This document shows, one piece after another, positions 1 through 7,022 of a DNA stretch of 10,702 nucleotides. The stretch is from Sneathiella sp. (GTDB taxonomy: Bacteria; Pseudomonadota; Alphaproteobacteria; Sneathiellales; Sneathiellaceae). How positions within the stretch are numbered: position 1 is the first letter of the stretch; every line of letters starts with the position of its first letter. Location of the stretch: NCBI GenBank assembly GCA_002732675.1, contig NVRR01000087.1, positions 1 to 10,702 on the forward strand, given 5' to 3'. Position numbers and translations under genes: made by a program. The notes below the pieces were generated by a model. It saw only the letters and a list, made by a program, of their open reading frames with translations. It ran no database searches and had not been told where the DNA came from.

Positions 1-606
1 CTGCTCAAATGTTTTTTCCACGCCCTTGCTGCTGACGACCGTCGTTGCGACCGACGCAGGCACAGTTTCAGGTTCGGCGGGCATGCCAGCTTTCGTCTCA
101 GCTACCTTTTCTTCGGCAGAACTGGGCACCGCTTTAGGTTCTGCTGGTTCGACAGTCTCCGTGACGACTGTCGCCGTTTCCGTGACAACCGCCGCCGGGG
201 GTTCCACCGCCTCGACGGTCTCGGTGACAGCCGTAACCGTTTCCGTGACAACAGTCGTCGCTTCCGTGACCGTCACCTCCTCCTCAACGACCTCGGTTAC
301 GACGGTGGACAACACCGGTAGAGGGGCTTGAACAGAGGTATCGGCGCGCAAGATTTCATCTGTATAGCGGGCATTTTTACGATCCGCCCTCAATCCTTCT
401 TCAATCTCTCCGGCATCTTCGTCAATCGCCGTCTTGTCCGGGCTGGCTGGAACCGAATTCAATGTTGGGAATTCATCTGCTTTCTCGTCCGCTGTGTCCG
501 TAGCACAGGCCGAGACCAATAATGACATCGCCAATAAAACGATACCCGCATGACAAAAAAACAGCCTGTTAAGCCGTTCGCAAAAGGAATTAAAAACTCG
601 AGCCAT
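1..606 (-). CDS. Repeat-containing envelope lipoprotein (3' end outside window)
   Basis: I read 202 codons from an ATG at 606 down to base 1 with no stop, so the C-terminus is missing. Residues 1-34 form a signal peptide ending in a lipobox (LVSAC), which predicts a lipid-anchored protein exported to the cell envelope. After it comes an acidic stretch with FPTLNSVPASP and ADRKNARYTDEILRAD. From memory, that pattern occurs in alphaproteobacterial lipoproteins that end in an OmpA-like peptidoglycan-binding domain. Then follows a low-complexity region rich in Val, Thr, Glu and Pro, with two copies of a 15-residue unit of the form xVVTETxTxVTETVE. Such a region is probably an extended linker. Function cannot be assigned without the C-terminus. 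An in-frame GTG lies one codon upstream, and no strong ribosome binding site decides between the two. It is divergent from phaC. The plus-strand open frame across the repeats is an antisense shadow. Confidence 0.72.
   Translation of the reverse strand, partial: MARVFNSFCERLNRLFFCHAGIVLLAMSLLVSACATDTADEKADEFPTLNSVPASPDKTAIDEDAGEIEEGLRADRKNARYTDEILRADTSVQAPLPVLSTVVTEVVEEEVTVTEATTVVTETVTAVTETVEAVEPPAAVVTETATVVTETVEPAEPKAVPSSAEEKVAETKAGMPAEPETVPASVATTVVSSKGVEKTFEQ
149..252. repeat. Imperfect direct repeat, 63-bp period, in the lipoprotein gene
   Basis: Two copies of about 41 bp start at 149 and 212. They share the run GTTTCCGTGACAAC and, on the minus strand, both encode the VVTETxTxVTETVE unit. 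The period is 21 codons, so gain or loss of a unit would keep the frame. Related shorter motifs continue to about 300. Confidence 0.6.
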
Positions 607-834
607 CACATCGCCAGTCACGTAATTTACTTTTACCAGTTTGTGGTTCGGTAAAGAAATACAACATTTTGATTTAACTTACCTAAATTCGAAGATATCA
701 TAAAGCATATGGGCGACAAATCCGCAACGTTTTCTACAAGCGTCATGTATTAAGAATATCTTTTTTCTGGCCGCTTTTAATCGTAACTATTAGTCCCTTG
801 CGAGCCTCCAACCTCTAACTGAACGGGTGCCATT
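607..834. other. Divergent intergenic region, lipoprotein / phaC
   Basis: This 228-bp A+T-rich stretch must carry the promoters of both flanking genes. I saw no -35/-10 pair convincing enough to list and no inverted repeat. In particular I saw no paired CTGC...GCAG motif of the kind I would look for as a PhaR-type operator. Confidence 0.5.
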
Positions 835-2658
835 TTGCAAAATTCCGATCCGACTGAAAATAGTAAGGAAATCATCGATAATTCCCAGGAATTTGCGGAG
901 AATTTTGCGAAAATTGCCGTTCAAAGCCAGGAAATCGTTACAGAATTTCTTAATAGTCAGAAAACCAAGGATGTCGATCCCGACCCGTTGAATATTGGCA
1001 AGGCCTTCATGGAAATGACGACGAAAATGATGGCGGATCCGGCAAAAATCCTGGAAGCACAAACGACGCTTTGGAAAAACTATCTGGATCTTTGGCAAAA
1101 TGCGGCGCTTCGGGCAAGCGGGAAGGAAGCCGATCCGTTGGCGACACCGCAAGCAGGCGACAAGCGTTTCAAATCTGAGGAATGGAGCAAAAACCAGGTA
1201 TTTGACTATATTAAGCAGTCTTACCTTCTGACATCTAACTGGCTGCAGGATACCGTCGCCGACGTTGACGGACTTGACGACCAGACCAGAAAGAAAATCG
1301 ATTTCTACACCAAGCAATATACGGACGCGCTCTCCCCGACTAATTTTTTCTGGTCCAATCCGGATGTCCTGAAAAAAACCATGGAAAGCAAGGGAGAGAA
1401 CCTTGTCACAGGGCTTGAAAATATGCTCGATGACCTGAAACGGGGGAAAGGCCAACTCAGCCCGAAGATGACCGATGAGACGGCGTTTGAAGTTGGCAAG
1501 AACATCGCTGTTTCACCGGGTAAGGTCGTATTTGAAAATGATCTGATGCAATTGCTGCAATTTTCGCCCTCGACCAAGACAGTCTATAAGAAGCCGCTGT
1601 TGATTACACCGCCCTGGATCAATAAATTTTATATTCTGGACCTGAAGAAGGAAAATTCCTTCATCAAGTGGAGTGTTGATCAGGGCTACACTGTCTTCGT
1701 CATTTCCTGGGTCAATCCGGATGAGCGCCATAGGGAAAAGACATTCGAGAGCTATATGTCGGAAGGTATTCTGGCGGCACTGGACGCAATCGAAGCCACC
1801 ACTGGCGAGCGGGAAGTCACCGCAATCGGATATTGCATTGGCGGGACCTTGATGGCATCGACATTGGCGTATCTCGCCGCGATCGGAGAAGAGCGGATCA
1901 CAGCCTGCACTTTCTTCGCCACCCAGCTCGATTTTGAAGATGCGGGCGATCTGCTGATCTTCACCGATGAAGAACAAATTCAGATGATCGAGCGGAAAAT
2001 GGAAGAAACCGGTTTCCTTGAAGGCCGGGACATGGCGGCAGCATTTAACATGCTCCGCTCCAACGATCTGATATGGTCTTTCGTGATCAACAACTACCTA
2101 CTCGGCAAATCCCCTTTCCCGTTCGATCTTCTCTACTGGAATTCCGATACGACAAATATGCCGCCGAAAATGCATAGTTATTATCTGCGCAATATGTATC
2201 AGAAAAATTTGCTGCAAAAACCAGGGGCGCTTACCTTGGGCGGCCAGCCTATTGATCTTGGAAAAGTCACGATCCCGATCTTTGTTCAGGCCAGTAAGGA
2301 AGACCATATCGCGCCTTTTGGTTCTGTCTTCAAAAACACAACATTGTTTAGCGGGCCCGCCGTATTCATGCTGGCGGGGTCGGGCCATATTGCCGGCGTG
2401 ATCAATCACCCGGACGCCAAAAAATACCAGCATTGGACAAATACGAAGAAGAAGAAATACGAAACGGCTGATGACTGGCTCGCCGATGCGACGGAGCATC
2501 CGGGGTCCTGGTGGCCCTATTGGGATAAATGGCTCAGTAAAAAATCCGGGCCAAAAGTGCCTGCACGTGATCCATCAAAAGGTAAATTGAAAGCCATTGA
2601 AGACGCGCCGGGAAGCTATGTTAAGGTCAGAGCGAAATCTGCAAAACCCACTGACTGA
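835..2658 (+). CDS. phaC: Class I poly(3-hydroxyalkanoate) synthase PhaC
   Basis: Polymerises (R)-3-hydroxyacyl-CoA into polyhydroxyalkanoate, with release of CoA, at the surface of cytoplasmic storage granules. The 607-aa length fits class I synthases. A helical N-terminal region (about 1-120) precedes the PhaC N-terminal domain and an alpha/beta-hydrolase core. The lipase-like box GYCIGG places the nucleophile at Cys334; Asp490 (KEDHIAP) and His518 (GSGHIAGV) complete the triad, with spacing like that of known class I enzymes. The C-terminal GSWWPYWDKWL is also typical. The start is TTG at 835: a stop at 820 closes the frame, the only other candidate upstream is ATT at 832, and the first ATG would remove about 58 residues of conserved N-terminus. 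The ribosome binding site is weak. No phaA, phaB, phasin or phaR gene is visible nearby. It converges with the P460 gene, with 5 bp between stops and no terminator seen. Confidence 0.96.
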   Translation: MQNSDPTENSKEIIDNSQEFAENFAKIAVQSQEIVTEFLNSQKTKDVDPDPLNIGKAFMEMTTKMMADPAKILEAQTTLWKNYLDLWQNAALRASGKEADPLATPQAGDKRFKSEEWSKNQVFDYIKQSYLLTSNWLQDTVADVDGLDDQTRKKIDFYTKQYTDALSPTNFFWSNPDVLKKTMESKGENLVTGLENMLDDLKRGKGQLSPKMTDETAFEVGKNIAVSPGKVVFENDLMQLLQFSPSTKTVYKKPLLITPPWINKFYILDLKKENSFIKWSVDQGYTVFVISWVNPDERHREKTFESYMSEGILAALDAIEATTGEREVTAIGYCIGGTLMASTLAYLAAIGEERITACTFFATQLDFEDAGDLLIFTDEEQIQMIERKMEETGFLEGRDMAAAFNMLRSNDLIWSFVINNYLLGKSPFPFDLLYWNSDTTNMPPKMHSYYLRNMYQKNLLQKPGALTLGGQPIDLGKVTIPIFVQASKEDHIAPFGSVFKNTTLFSGPAVFMLAGSGHIAGVINHPDAKKYQHWTNTKKKKYETADDWLADATEHPGSWWPYWDKWLSKKSGPKVPARDPSKGKLKAIEDAPGSYVKVRAKSAKPTD

Positions 2659-2663
2659 TTGCG

Positions 2664-3308
2664 TTATTTAGCGTCAACGCGATAGTCGTCAGGCACGAAG
2701 AAAATGTGGTCCAGTGATTTTTTGGCGGCGTGGCAAGCGATGCAGAATTCTACATTTTCTGCGTTCTCGCCTTTCGTCATGCCAAAAATACTCCCGTCGG
2801 GCAAGACCATCGTATAGCGCCAATCGCCACTTTTTCCGTTAAAACCGCTGTTCATTTTTTCCATGAGGAACAACGCTCCAGGATATACATGTCGGTCGGA
2901 TGTCACTGAAAAGCTGCCCTTGGCAAGGATGGAACCTTCGGGATAAGTCTCGCCTTTTTTGAGCGACCCGTAGTCATGAGCAATCATGTTGGCATAATTG
3001 TTGACATAACGCGCACCGTGGGTTGCTGAAATATAGGGGGCTTTGTTATACCGTTGCCAGCTCGTATATTTTGCAGCAGCGCCGATATCAGATTGCGCGA
3101 AGATAGCGCGAATATCTGGCAGCACGGTCTGATAAATCTTCTCAGCTTGCTGCTTGGTCAGATTGGCGGGGTCAGAGAGCTCAATATGCCCGATCGGCTT
3201 ATCGCCGGTATCTGCTTGTGCCTGAACGGCGCCAGGGAGAAAGGCGCAGAACAGGCACAGATAAGTCGCGATAAGACTGTTTTTTGTCCTGAGGGTAAAT
3301 GAGGTCAT
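2664..3308 (-). CDS. Secreted cytochrome P460-family haem protein (short paralogue)
   Basis: This 214-aa protein has a signal peptide (residues 1-30, cleavage near AVQA) and one c-type haem site, CIACH, at 189-193, so it should be periplasmic with a covalent haem. The layout matches the cytochrome P460 family: a central THGARYVNNYAN block, GSILAKGSFSV, LFLMEKM, a GDWRYTMVLPDG strand pair, then CxxCH near the C-terminus. Characterised P460 enzymes oxidise hydroxylamine, and cytochrome c'-beta relatives bind NO. The substrate here is unknown. Lys130 in ILAKGSF sits where I would place the haem cross-linking lysine of P460, by eye only. The ATG at 3308 was chosen because it gives a proper signal peptide and has GAAAGG 6 nt upstream. 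A longer frame from GTG at 3395 adds 29 residues unlike a leader. It lies 86 bp downstream of its Cys-rich paralogue and is probably co-transcribed with it. Confidence 0.85.
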   Translation of the reverse strand: MTSFTLRTKNSLIATYLCLFCAFLPGAVQAQADTGDKPIGHIELSDPANLTKQQAEKIYQTVLPDIRAIFAQSDIGAAAKYTSWQRYNKAPYISATHGARYVNNYANMIAHDYGSLKKGETYPEGSILAKGSFSVTSDRHVYPGALFLMEKMNSGFNGKSGDWRYTMVLPDGSIFGMTKGENAENVEFCIACHAAKKSLDHIFFVPDDYRVDAK

Positions 3309-3314
3309 GATCGG

Positions 3315-3320
3315 CCTTTC
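3315..3320 (-). promoter_or_regulatory. Ribosome binding site of the short P460 gene
   Basis: GAAAGG lies 6 nt before the ATG at 3308 and supports that start over the GTG at 3395. Confidence 0.55.
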
Positions 3321-3394
3321 AGCGCACCTAAAGCAACACCCCTCACCCTTTGCGGCTCGGATGATGCCCCCTTGCCAACACCCGAGAACGCTCA

Positions 3395-4399
3395 CTAATT
3401 GACGCGGTATTCTTCCGGTAAGAAGAACAAGCTATCAGTATCTTCCGCCGCCATGTGGCATTCGTAGCAGAATGTAACGGCCTCAGTACCCGTACTATTT
3501 GTCGTGCCGACGGTCTGCCCATTTGGCAAGATCAGCGTGTATTTCCAATCGCCACTTGCCTTGCTAAAGCCAGCCGCCATTTTTTCCATTACGAACAAAG
3601 GCCCGACAACGGCCCGCCCGTCGGTTTGAACCGCGAAACTATCCTTAGCGAGCACGGAGCCAACCGGCATCCTGCCATTTTCTTCATATTTAAGGTAAGC
3701 TTCCTCAGCCACCGCGTTGGCATAATTACTAACATGTCGCCCACCATGGGTTCCCGATGCATAGGGTGCCGTCGAGAACACTTTCCAATCCGTATAATAT
3801 GTGGCGTGATCCAGCCCTGATTTCGCATAGGAATTCTTCATATCCGCTTTCAGGCAGTCATATGTGGCATTGGCTTCAGCGGGCTCAAGCTCCACGTCCG
3901 CCATGGCAGACGCGCCGCAGGGTCCGCACGGGTTACAAGGGTTGCTGGCAGCACAAGGGTTCTTGGCGGCGCATGGATTACAGGGATTGCAGGCTTTCTT
4001 CGCCGCACATGGGTTGCAGGCGCCACAAGCGCTTGGCTTCTTCGCCGCGCAAGGATTGCAGGCCGCCGCTTTCTGAACAGAGGGGACAACACAGTTTGCG
4101 CTACTTTTCGCCGCGCAAGGATTACAGGCATTTGCCGCGCAAGGGTTCTTGGCAGCACATGGATTGCAGGCTTTCTTGGCGGCGCAAGGATTGCACGCAC
4201 CGCAGGGTTTTTTAGCAGCACATGGGTTGCAGGCGTTGGCTGGCTTCTTCGCCGCACATGGGTTACATGCCGCCGCGGCGGGCTTCACCGTCATCAAAGA
4301 TACCGGTACGGCCACCGTTGCCACCGCAATTAATCCGCCGACACCCATCAAGGCCGGAATGAAGGTCGTTGATAAAAGCTTTCCCTGAAATGACGGCAT
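3395..4399 (-). CDS. Cysteine-repeat cytochrome P460-family protein
   Basis: This 334-aa exported protein has three parts. Residues 1-44 are a signal sequence with a hydrophobic core at about 14-35 and an AAAA cleavage region. Residues 45-161 are a low-complexity array with 25 cysteines, made of variants of CNPCAAKKx and NPCAAx. Residues about 170-334 are a P460-family domain with the haem motif CYECH at 311-315. That domain aligns by eye over its whole length with the neighbouring short paralogue ([42 protein letters not shown]), with Lys252 at the possible haem cross-link position. The haem domain should be periplasmic. The CNPC array could bind soft metals such as copper or zinc, or form many disulfides; this is inference. 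The ATG at 4399 was chosen because GGGAGAG lies 7 nt upstream. The alternative GTG at 4432 falls inside a palindrome. It is the first gene of the pair and ends TAG at 3395. Confidence 0.85.
   Translation of the reverse strand: MPSFQGKLLSTTFIPALMGVGGLIAVATVAVPVSLMTVKPAAAACNPCAAKKPANACNPCAAKKPCGACNPCAAKKACNPCAAKNPCAANACNPCAAKSSANCVVPSVQKAAACNPCAAKKPSACGACNPCAAKKACNPCNPCAAKNPCAASNPCNPCGPCGASAMADVELEPAEANATYDCLKADMKNSYAKSGLDHATYYTDWKVFSTAPYASGTHGGRHVSNYANAVAEEAYLKYEENGRMPVGSVLAKDSFAVQTDGRAVVGPLFVMEKMAAGFSKASGDWKYTLILPNGQTVGTTNSTGTEAVTFCYECHMAAEDTDSLFFLPEEYRVN
3917..4267 (-). repeat. CNPCAAK cysteine-repeat array
   Basis: This stretch encodes residues 45-161 of the P460 fusion: about ten CNPC units (one pair sharing a cysteine) separated by [13 protein letters not shown] or similar spacers of 9-22 residues. 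There are 25 Cys in 117 residues. The DNA repeats with it, which is why long shadow frames rich in AAHGLQ-like words appear on the other strand. Confidence 0.9.
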
Positions 4400-4406
4400 A
4401 AATTTT

Positions 4407-4413
4407 CTCTCCC
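4407..4413 (-). promoter_or_regulatory. Ribosome binding site of the Cys-repeat P460 gene
   Basis: GGGAGAG lies 7 nt before the ATG at 4399. It fixes the start and places the upstream palindrome in the leader or promoter region. Confidence 0.7.
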
Positions 4414-4422
4414 AAAATTGCG

Positions 4423-4436
4423 CAGAGTGCACTCTG
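4423..4436. promoter_or_regulatory. Perfect 14-bp palindrome upstream of the P460 pair
   Basis: CAGAGTGCACTCTG is its own reverse complement. It ends 23 bp before the ATG at 4399, in the 128-bp gap between the carbonic anhydrase gene and the P460 pair. The position suits an operator for a dimeric regulator of the P460 genes. It does not match the FNR/NnrR consensus (TTGAT-N4-ATCAA). The regulator is unknown. Confidence 0.45.
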
Positions 4437-4527
4437 ATACTCTCATGGAAAATTTACGCCGAGCCGGAAAAACAATCCCCTCAACTTTCTTCACGATAGG
4501 GTGAGATTTAGAACCAGGCTCTGAAGC

Positions 4528-5052
4528 TCAGCCGAGCTCCGTCTTATAGGTCTGCGCCAGTTTGGCATAATGCCCGGCACCGTTCGTCAAGGACGCCCGC
4601 TCTTCGTCGGTTAATTGACGGAGACATTTCGCCGGAGATCCGCCCCTTAGCTCACCGGCACGCACCCGCTTTCCAGGGGTAACCAGAGCGCCCGCGGCAA
4701 CCATTCCGCCACTTTCTACAACGACACCATCCATTACGATCGCGCCAAGCCCGACAAAACTGCCATTTTCCAACGTACAGCCATGGATCATGCAGTTATG
4801 CCCAACCAGCACATCATCGCCGATTGTTGTGGAGAAAGTGCCGTTGGACACATGGATCACGGTTCCGTCCTGGATATTGCTGCGCTCCCCAACACGAATG
4901 GCATGAACGTCGCCGCGAAGGACACAGTTGAACCAGATACTGGAACCCTCCCCGATTTCGACATCCCCGATAATCGACGTAGACGGCGCAATAAAGGCGC
5001 TTTCCGCGATGTTGGGGGTGATCCCCTTAAAGGGAATAATATGAGCAGACAT
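4528..5052 (-). CDS. Gamma-class carbonic anhydrase family protein
   Basis: This 174-aa protein has left-handed beta-helix hexapeptide repeats from about residue 12 to 140 and a short C-terminal helix. The family forms trimers with a metal site between subunits. The three metal-ligand histidines are present as His67 (VIHVS), His85 and His90 (GHNCMIHG), together with Arg46, Asp48, Gln61 and Asp62. Reversible CO2 hydration in the cytoplasm is therefore plausible, though many relatives (YrdA, CaiE, PaaY types) have weak or unproven activity. The start ATG has AAGGAG upstream that overlaps the argC stop codon, and only 14 bp separate the genes, so co-transcription with argC is likely. I have not given a symbol because the subfamily cannot be settled by eye. 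Confidence 0.9.
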   Translation of the reverse strand: MSAHIIPFKGITPNIAESAFIAPSTSIIGDVEIGEGSSIWFNCVLRGDVHAIRVGERSNIQDGTVIHVSNGTFSTTIGDDVLVGHNCMIHGCTLENGSFVGLGAIVMDGVVVESGGMVAAGALVTPGKRVRAGELRGGSPAKCLRQLTDEERASLTNGAGHYAKLAQTYKTELG

Positions 5053-5066
5053 GACTATTTAACTCC

Positions 5067-6128
5067 TTACGGGAAAAGAGGCGCTTGTTCCAGACCAAGC
5101 GTTTCCGCCAGGCCGAACATCAGGTTCATATTCTGAACCGCCTGACCGCTTGACCCTTTGACAAGGTTATCGATCACGGCGATCACAACCGCACGCCCCG
5201 GTATCCTGTCTTCAAAAACGTTAATAACGCAATTGTTTGATCCCCGAACCATTTGGGTATGCGGAACGCCGCCGTCCGGCAATACCCGCACAAAAGGCTC
5301 CCCATCGAAGGTTTGCTCGAAGGCGCTTCGGATATCCGCTGCGGTCTTTCCGGGCGTCAACCTGACATGGGATGTGATCAATTCACCCCGGCTCATGGGG
5401 ACAAGATGCGGCACGAAATTAACCCGGACATCGGCGGCGGGGGCACCAATCGCCTTCGCAACCTCCTGCTCAATTTCCGGGGCATGGCGATGCTTGGCGA
5501 CACTATAGGGACTTAATCCCTCCCCGGCCTCGCTAAACAGCGTATTTTGCTTCAAACCCCGGCCCGCGCCCGTCACACCCGATTTGGCGTCAATGACCAG
5601 ATCATAGGCATCAATGATACCCGCTGATACCAATGGCAATAACGAGAGCAATGCCGCAGTTGGGAAGCAACCCGGACAGGCCACCAGCCGGGCGGCGCTA
5701 ATGGCGCTTCGGTTCATTTCGGTTAGGCCATAGACGGCTTCCACTTGCAAATCCGGCGCGCGATGTTCATGGCCATACCATTCCGCATAGGTCGCCACGT
5801 CATCAATCCGGAAGTCCGCTGACATATCGACGATTTTCAAATCACCGGGCAAACTGGCAATGAGTTCCTGCGTGGTGCCATGGGGCAATCCGCAAAAGAC
5901 GACATCGGCCTCGCGCCAGTCAACCTCATCAAGGGCAATCATATCGGGGAGGCCATAGCCGCCAAGGTGCGGATATACTTCCGCGACGGACTGGCCCGCC
6001 TTTCGGTCCGCCGTCAGAAAGCTAATGTCAACATTTGGATGCCGCAGCAGCAGCCGCATGGCTTCTGCGCCGGTATAGCCGCTGGCGCCGACAATCCCGG
6101 CTTTGATTTTCTGTCCTGTACTGGTCAT
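5067..6128 (-). CDS. argC: N-acetyl-gamma-glutamyl-phosphate reductase
   Basis: Carries out the NADPH-dependent reduction of N-acetyl-glutamyl 5-phosphate to N-acetyl-glutamate 5-semialdehyde, the third step of arginine synthesis, in the cytoplasm. The 353-aa protein begins with the dinucleotide-binding motif GIVGASGYTGAEAMRLL (about residues 12-28). The catalytic cysteine is Cys154 in ACPGCFPT. The HRH motif at 213-215 provides the conserved histidine, and the segment KSGVTGAGRG is also characteristic. Length and motifs are complete. The ribosome binding site is modest (GGA about 10 nt upstream). It lies between an unrecognised small gene (47 bp upstream) and the carbonic anhydrase gene (14 bp downstream). 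No other arg gene is in the window. Confidence 0.97.
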   Translation of the reverse strand: MTSTGQKIKAGIVGASGYTGAEAMRLLLRHPNVDISFLTADRKAGQSVAEVYPHLGGYGLPDMIALDEVDWREADVVFCGLPHGTTQELIASLPGDLKIVDMSADFRIDDVATYAEWYGHEHRAPDLQVEAVYGLTEMNRSAISAARLVACPGCFPTAALLSLLPLVSAGIIDAYDLVIDAKSGVTGAGRGLKQNTLFSEAGEGLSPYSVAKHRHAPEIEQEVAKAIGAPAADVRVNFVPHLVPMSRGELITSHVRLTPGKTAADIRSAFEQTFDGEPFVRVLPDGGVPHTQMVRGSNNCVINVFEDRIPGRAVVIAVIDNLVKGSSGQAVQNMNLMFGLAETLGLEQAPLFP

Positions 6129-6150
6129 CTTATTTATCCGGGCCTTTATA

Positions 6151-6162
6151 TTCGGCGCCGAA
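6151..6162. repeat. 12-bp palindrome upstream of argC
   Basis: TTCGGCGCCGAA is a perfect palindrome in the 47-bp gap between the small hypothetical gene and argC. It could be a weak hairpin in the transcript or a protein site. It is short and G+C-rich, so chance is a real alternative. Confidence 0.3.
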
Positions 6163-6175
6163 CTCCTCTAAGCAA

Positions 6176-6514
6176 TTATTTGGTCAGATATTGCTGGTGC
6201 TCGCCCTTCAGGGCCTTATCTGCAAACCAGATCAATATGTTTAAATCGAAAATCTCTCTTGCGTCATCGTCCAGTCGGAGGCGGCCTTTTTTCAGGCCCG
6301 CAAGGATTTCCTTATTTGCTTTTCGAAGGAGGGCGTTTCGAACCGATCCCCGGACATCCAGCTGATCTTTCATTTCTGTGATCAGCTCATCCCCTTGAAC
6401 AGTGTGAGTATAATCCTTCACCGTCAGGGCGAAAGTCCCTTCTGCGTCCAAATCGATACCCAGGCTGTCAATCACCAGGTTGTCCGCATTTTTGATCGGG
6501 TAATCCATGTCCAT
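6176..6514 (-). CDS. Unrecognised 112-aa protein upstream of argC
   Basis: I do not recognise this family. It has no signal peptide, no membrane segment and no cysteine, so it is probably a soluble cytoplasmic protein. The N-terminal half (NLVIDSLGIDLDAEGTFALTV) looks like beta strands. The C-terminal half is charged and probably helical (ALLRKANKEILAGLKKGRLRL, then DDDAREIFDLNILIWFADKAL). The ATG at 6514 was chosen because GGGA lies just upstream; the next ATG, two codons on, is also possible, and a TTG at 6523 would add three residues. It is framed by the cold-shock terminator on one side and argC, 47 bp away, on the other, so it may be the first gene of the argC transcript. Sensible codon use and protein-like composition argue that it is real. 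Confidence 0.7.
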   Translation of the reverse strand: MDMDYPIKNADNLVIDSLGIDLDAEGTFALTVKDYTHTVQGDELITEMKDQLDVRGSVRNALLRKANKEILAGLKKGRLRLDDDAREIFDLNILIWFADKALKGEHQQYLTK

Positions 6515-6615
6515 AATTCCCAAGGCGTCGTAAAGAGGTTAATTCAGGAGGGTTTTCTACACTAATTCAGATGCCGCGCAAAGATTTCCGAGCCAATACC
6601 CGGCGAAAGCGCAAT

Positions 6616-6641
6616 AAAAAAGGCGGCCGGAGCCGCCTTTT
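6616..6641 (-). terminator. Intrinsic terminator of the cold-shock gene
   Basis: On the minus strand, GGCGGC pairs with GCCGCC across a 4-nt loop, preceded by AAAA and followed by TTTTTT. It lies about 20 bp beyond the cold-shock stop codon. The flanking A and T runs make it nearly symmetric. Confidence 0.88.
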
Positions 6642-6661
6642 CATTCACCGGAACATAATTC

Positions 6662-6871
6662 TCAGTCCAGCAGCACAAGCTCTTCCGCTGATGTTTTGCC
6701 GTTACGTCCTTCAACAAGTTCAAACTGAACTTTTGCGTTTTCTGTGAGGGACGTCAAACCAGCTCGTTCAACAGCTGAAATATGCACAAAAGCGTCTGCC
6801 CCGCCGTCTTCTGGTGCGATGAAGCCGTAGCCTTTAGTCGGGTTAAACCACTTTACTGTACCTGTTGCCAT
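6662..6871 (-). CDS. Cold-shock domain protein, CspA family
   Basis: This 69-aa protein is a single five-stranded OB-fold domain that binds single-stranded RNA and DNA and acts as an RNA chaperone at low temperature or in growth transitions. The RNP1 motif (KGYGFIAPE) and RNP2 motif (AFVHISAVE) are intact, and the start GTVKWFNPTKGYGF is diagnostic. The ATG at 6871 is preceded by GGGAG 7 nt upstream; a longer frame from 6889 adds six residues and is not supported. It is monocistronic, with its own terminator and a long leader. The paralogue type (cspA, cspC, cspE) cannot be told from sequence alone. Confidence 0.96.
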   Translation of the reverse strand: MATGTVKWFNPTKGYGFIAPEDGGADAFVHISAVERAGLTSLTENAKVQFELVEGRNGKTSAEELVLLD

Positions 6872-7022
6872 TTTTAGTCTCCCGGACACTAATTCTATAT
6901 TTCCAATTAAAACCGCCGACGAAGTGCCCGATTGCAGCGAGATTCTGACTGGTGGAGATCCCTGACATCACGAAAATCGGATGCCCCTTTTCAATCCCAG
7001 ATGTTTCGGGTACTGGAAAATT

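Noticed and set aside
26..331. Plus-strand open frame of 101 codons, Ser/Thr/Val-rich
   Set aside because: It is the antisense of the lipoprotein's Val-Thr-Glu repeats. The minus-strand frame has a signal peptide and lipobox and continues over 600 bp.
835..2658. Minus-strand open frames within phaC (790-1455, 1513-1977, 2098-2499)
   Set aside because: They are shadows of a complete, motif-rich PHA synthase and have no recognisable domains.
3309..3395. GTG start at 3395 overlapping the upstream stop (TAGTG) for the short P460 gene
   Set aside because: The 29 added residues contain no export signal and would place the real signal peptide internally. The ATG at 3308 has its own GAAAGG.
3850..4388. 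Several long open frames on both strands over the cysteine repeats
   Set aside because: Repetitive G+C-rich DNA keeps other frames open. They show only repeats such as AAHGLQ and no start signals, while the Cys-repeat frame has a leader and a haem domain.
4400..4432. GTG start at 4432 for the Cys-repeat P460 gene
   Set aside because: It lies inside the 14-bp palindrome. The ATG at 4399 has GGGAGAG at 7 nt and gives a normal signal sequence.
5880..6365. Plus-strand 161-codon frame across argC and the small hypothetical gene
   Set aside because: It is antisense to two better-supported minus-strand genes, with no ribosome binding site or domain.
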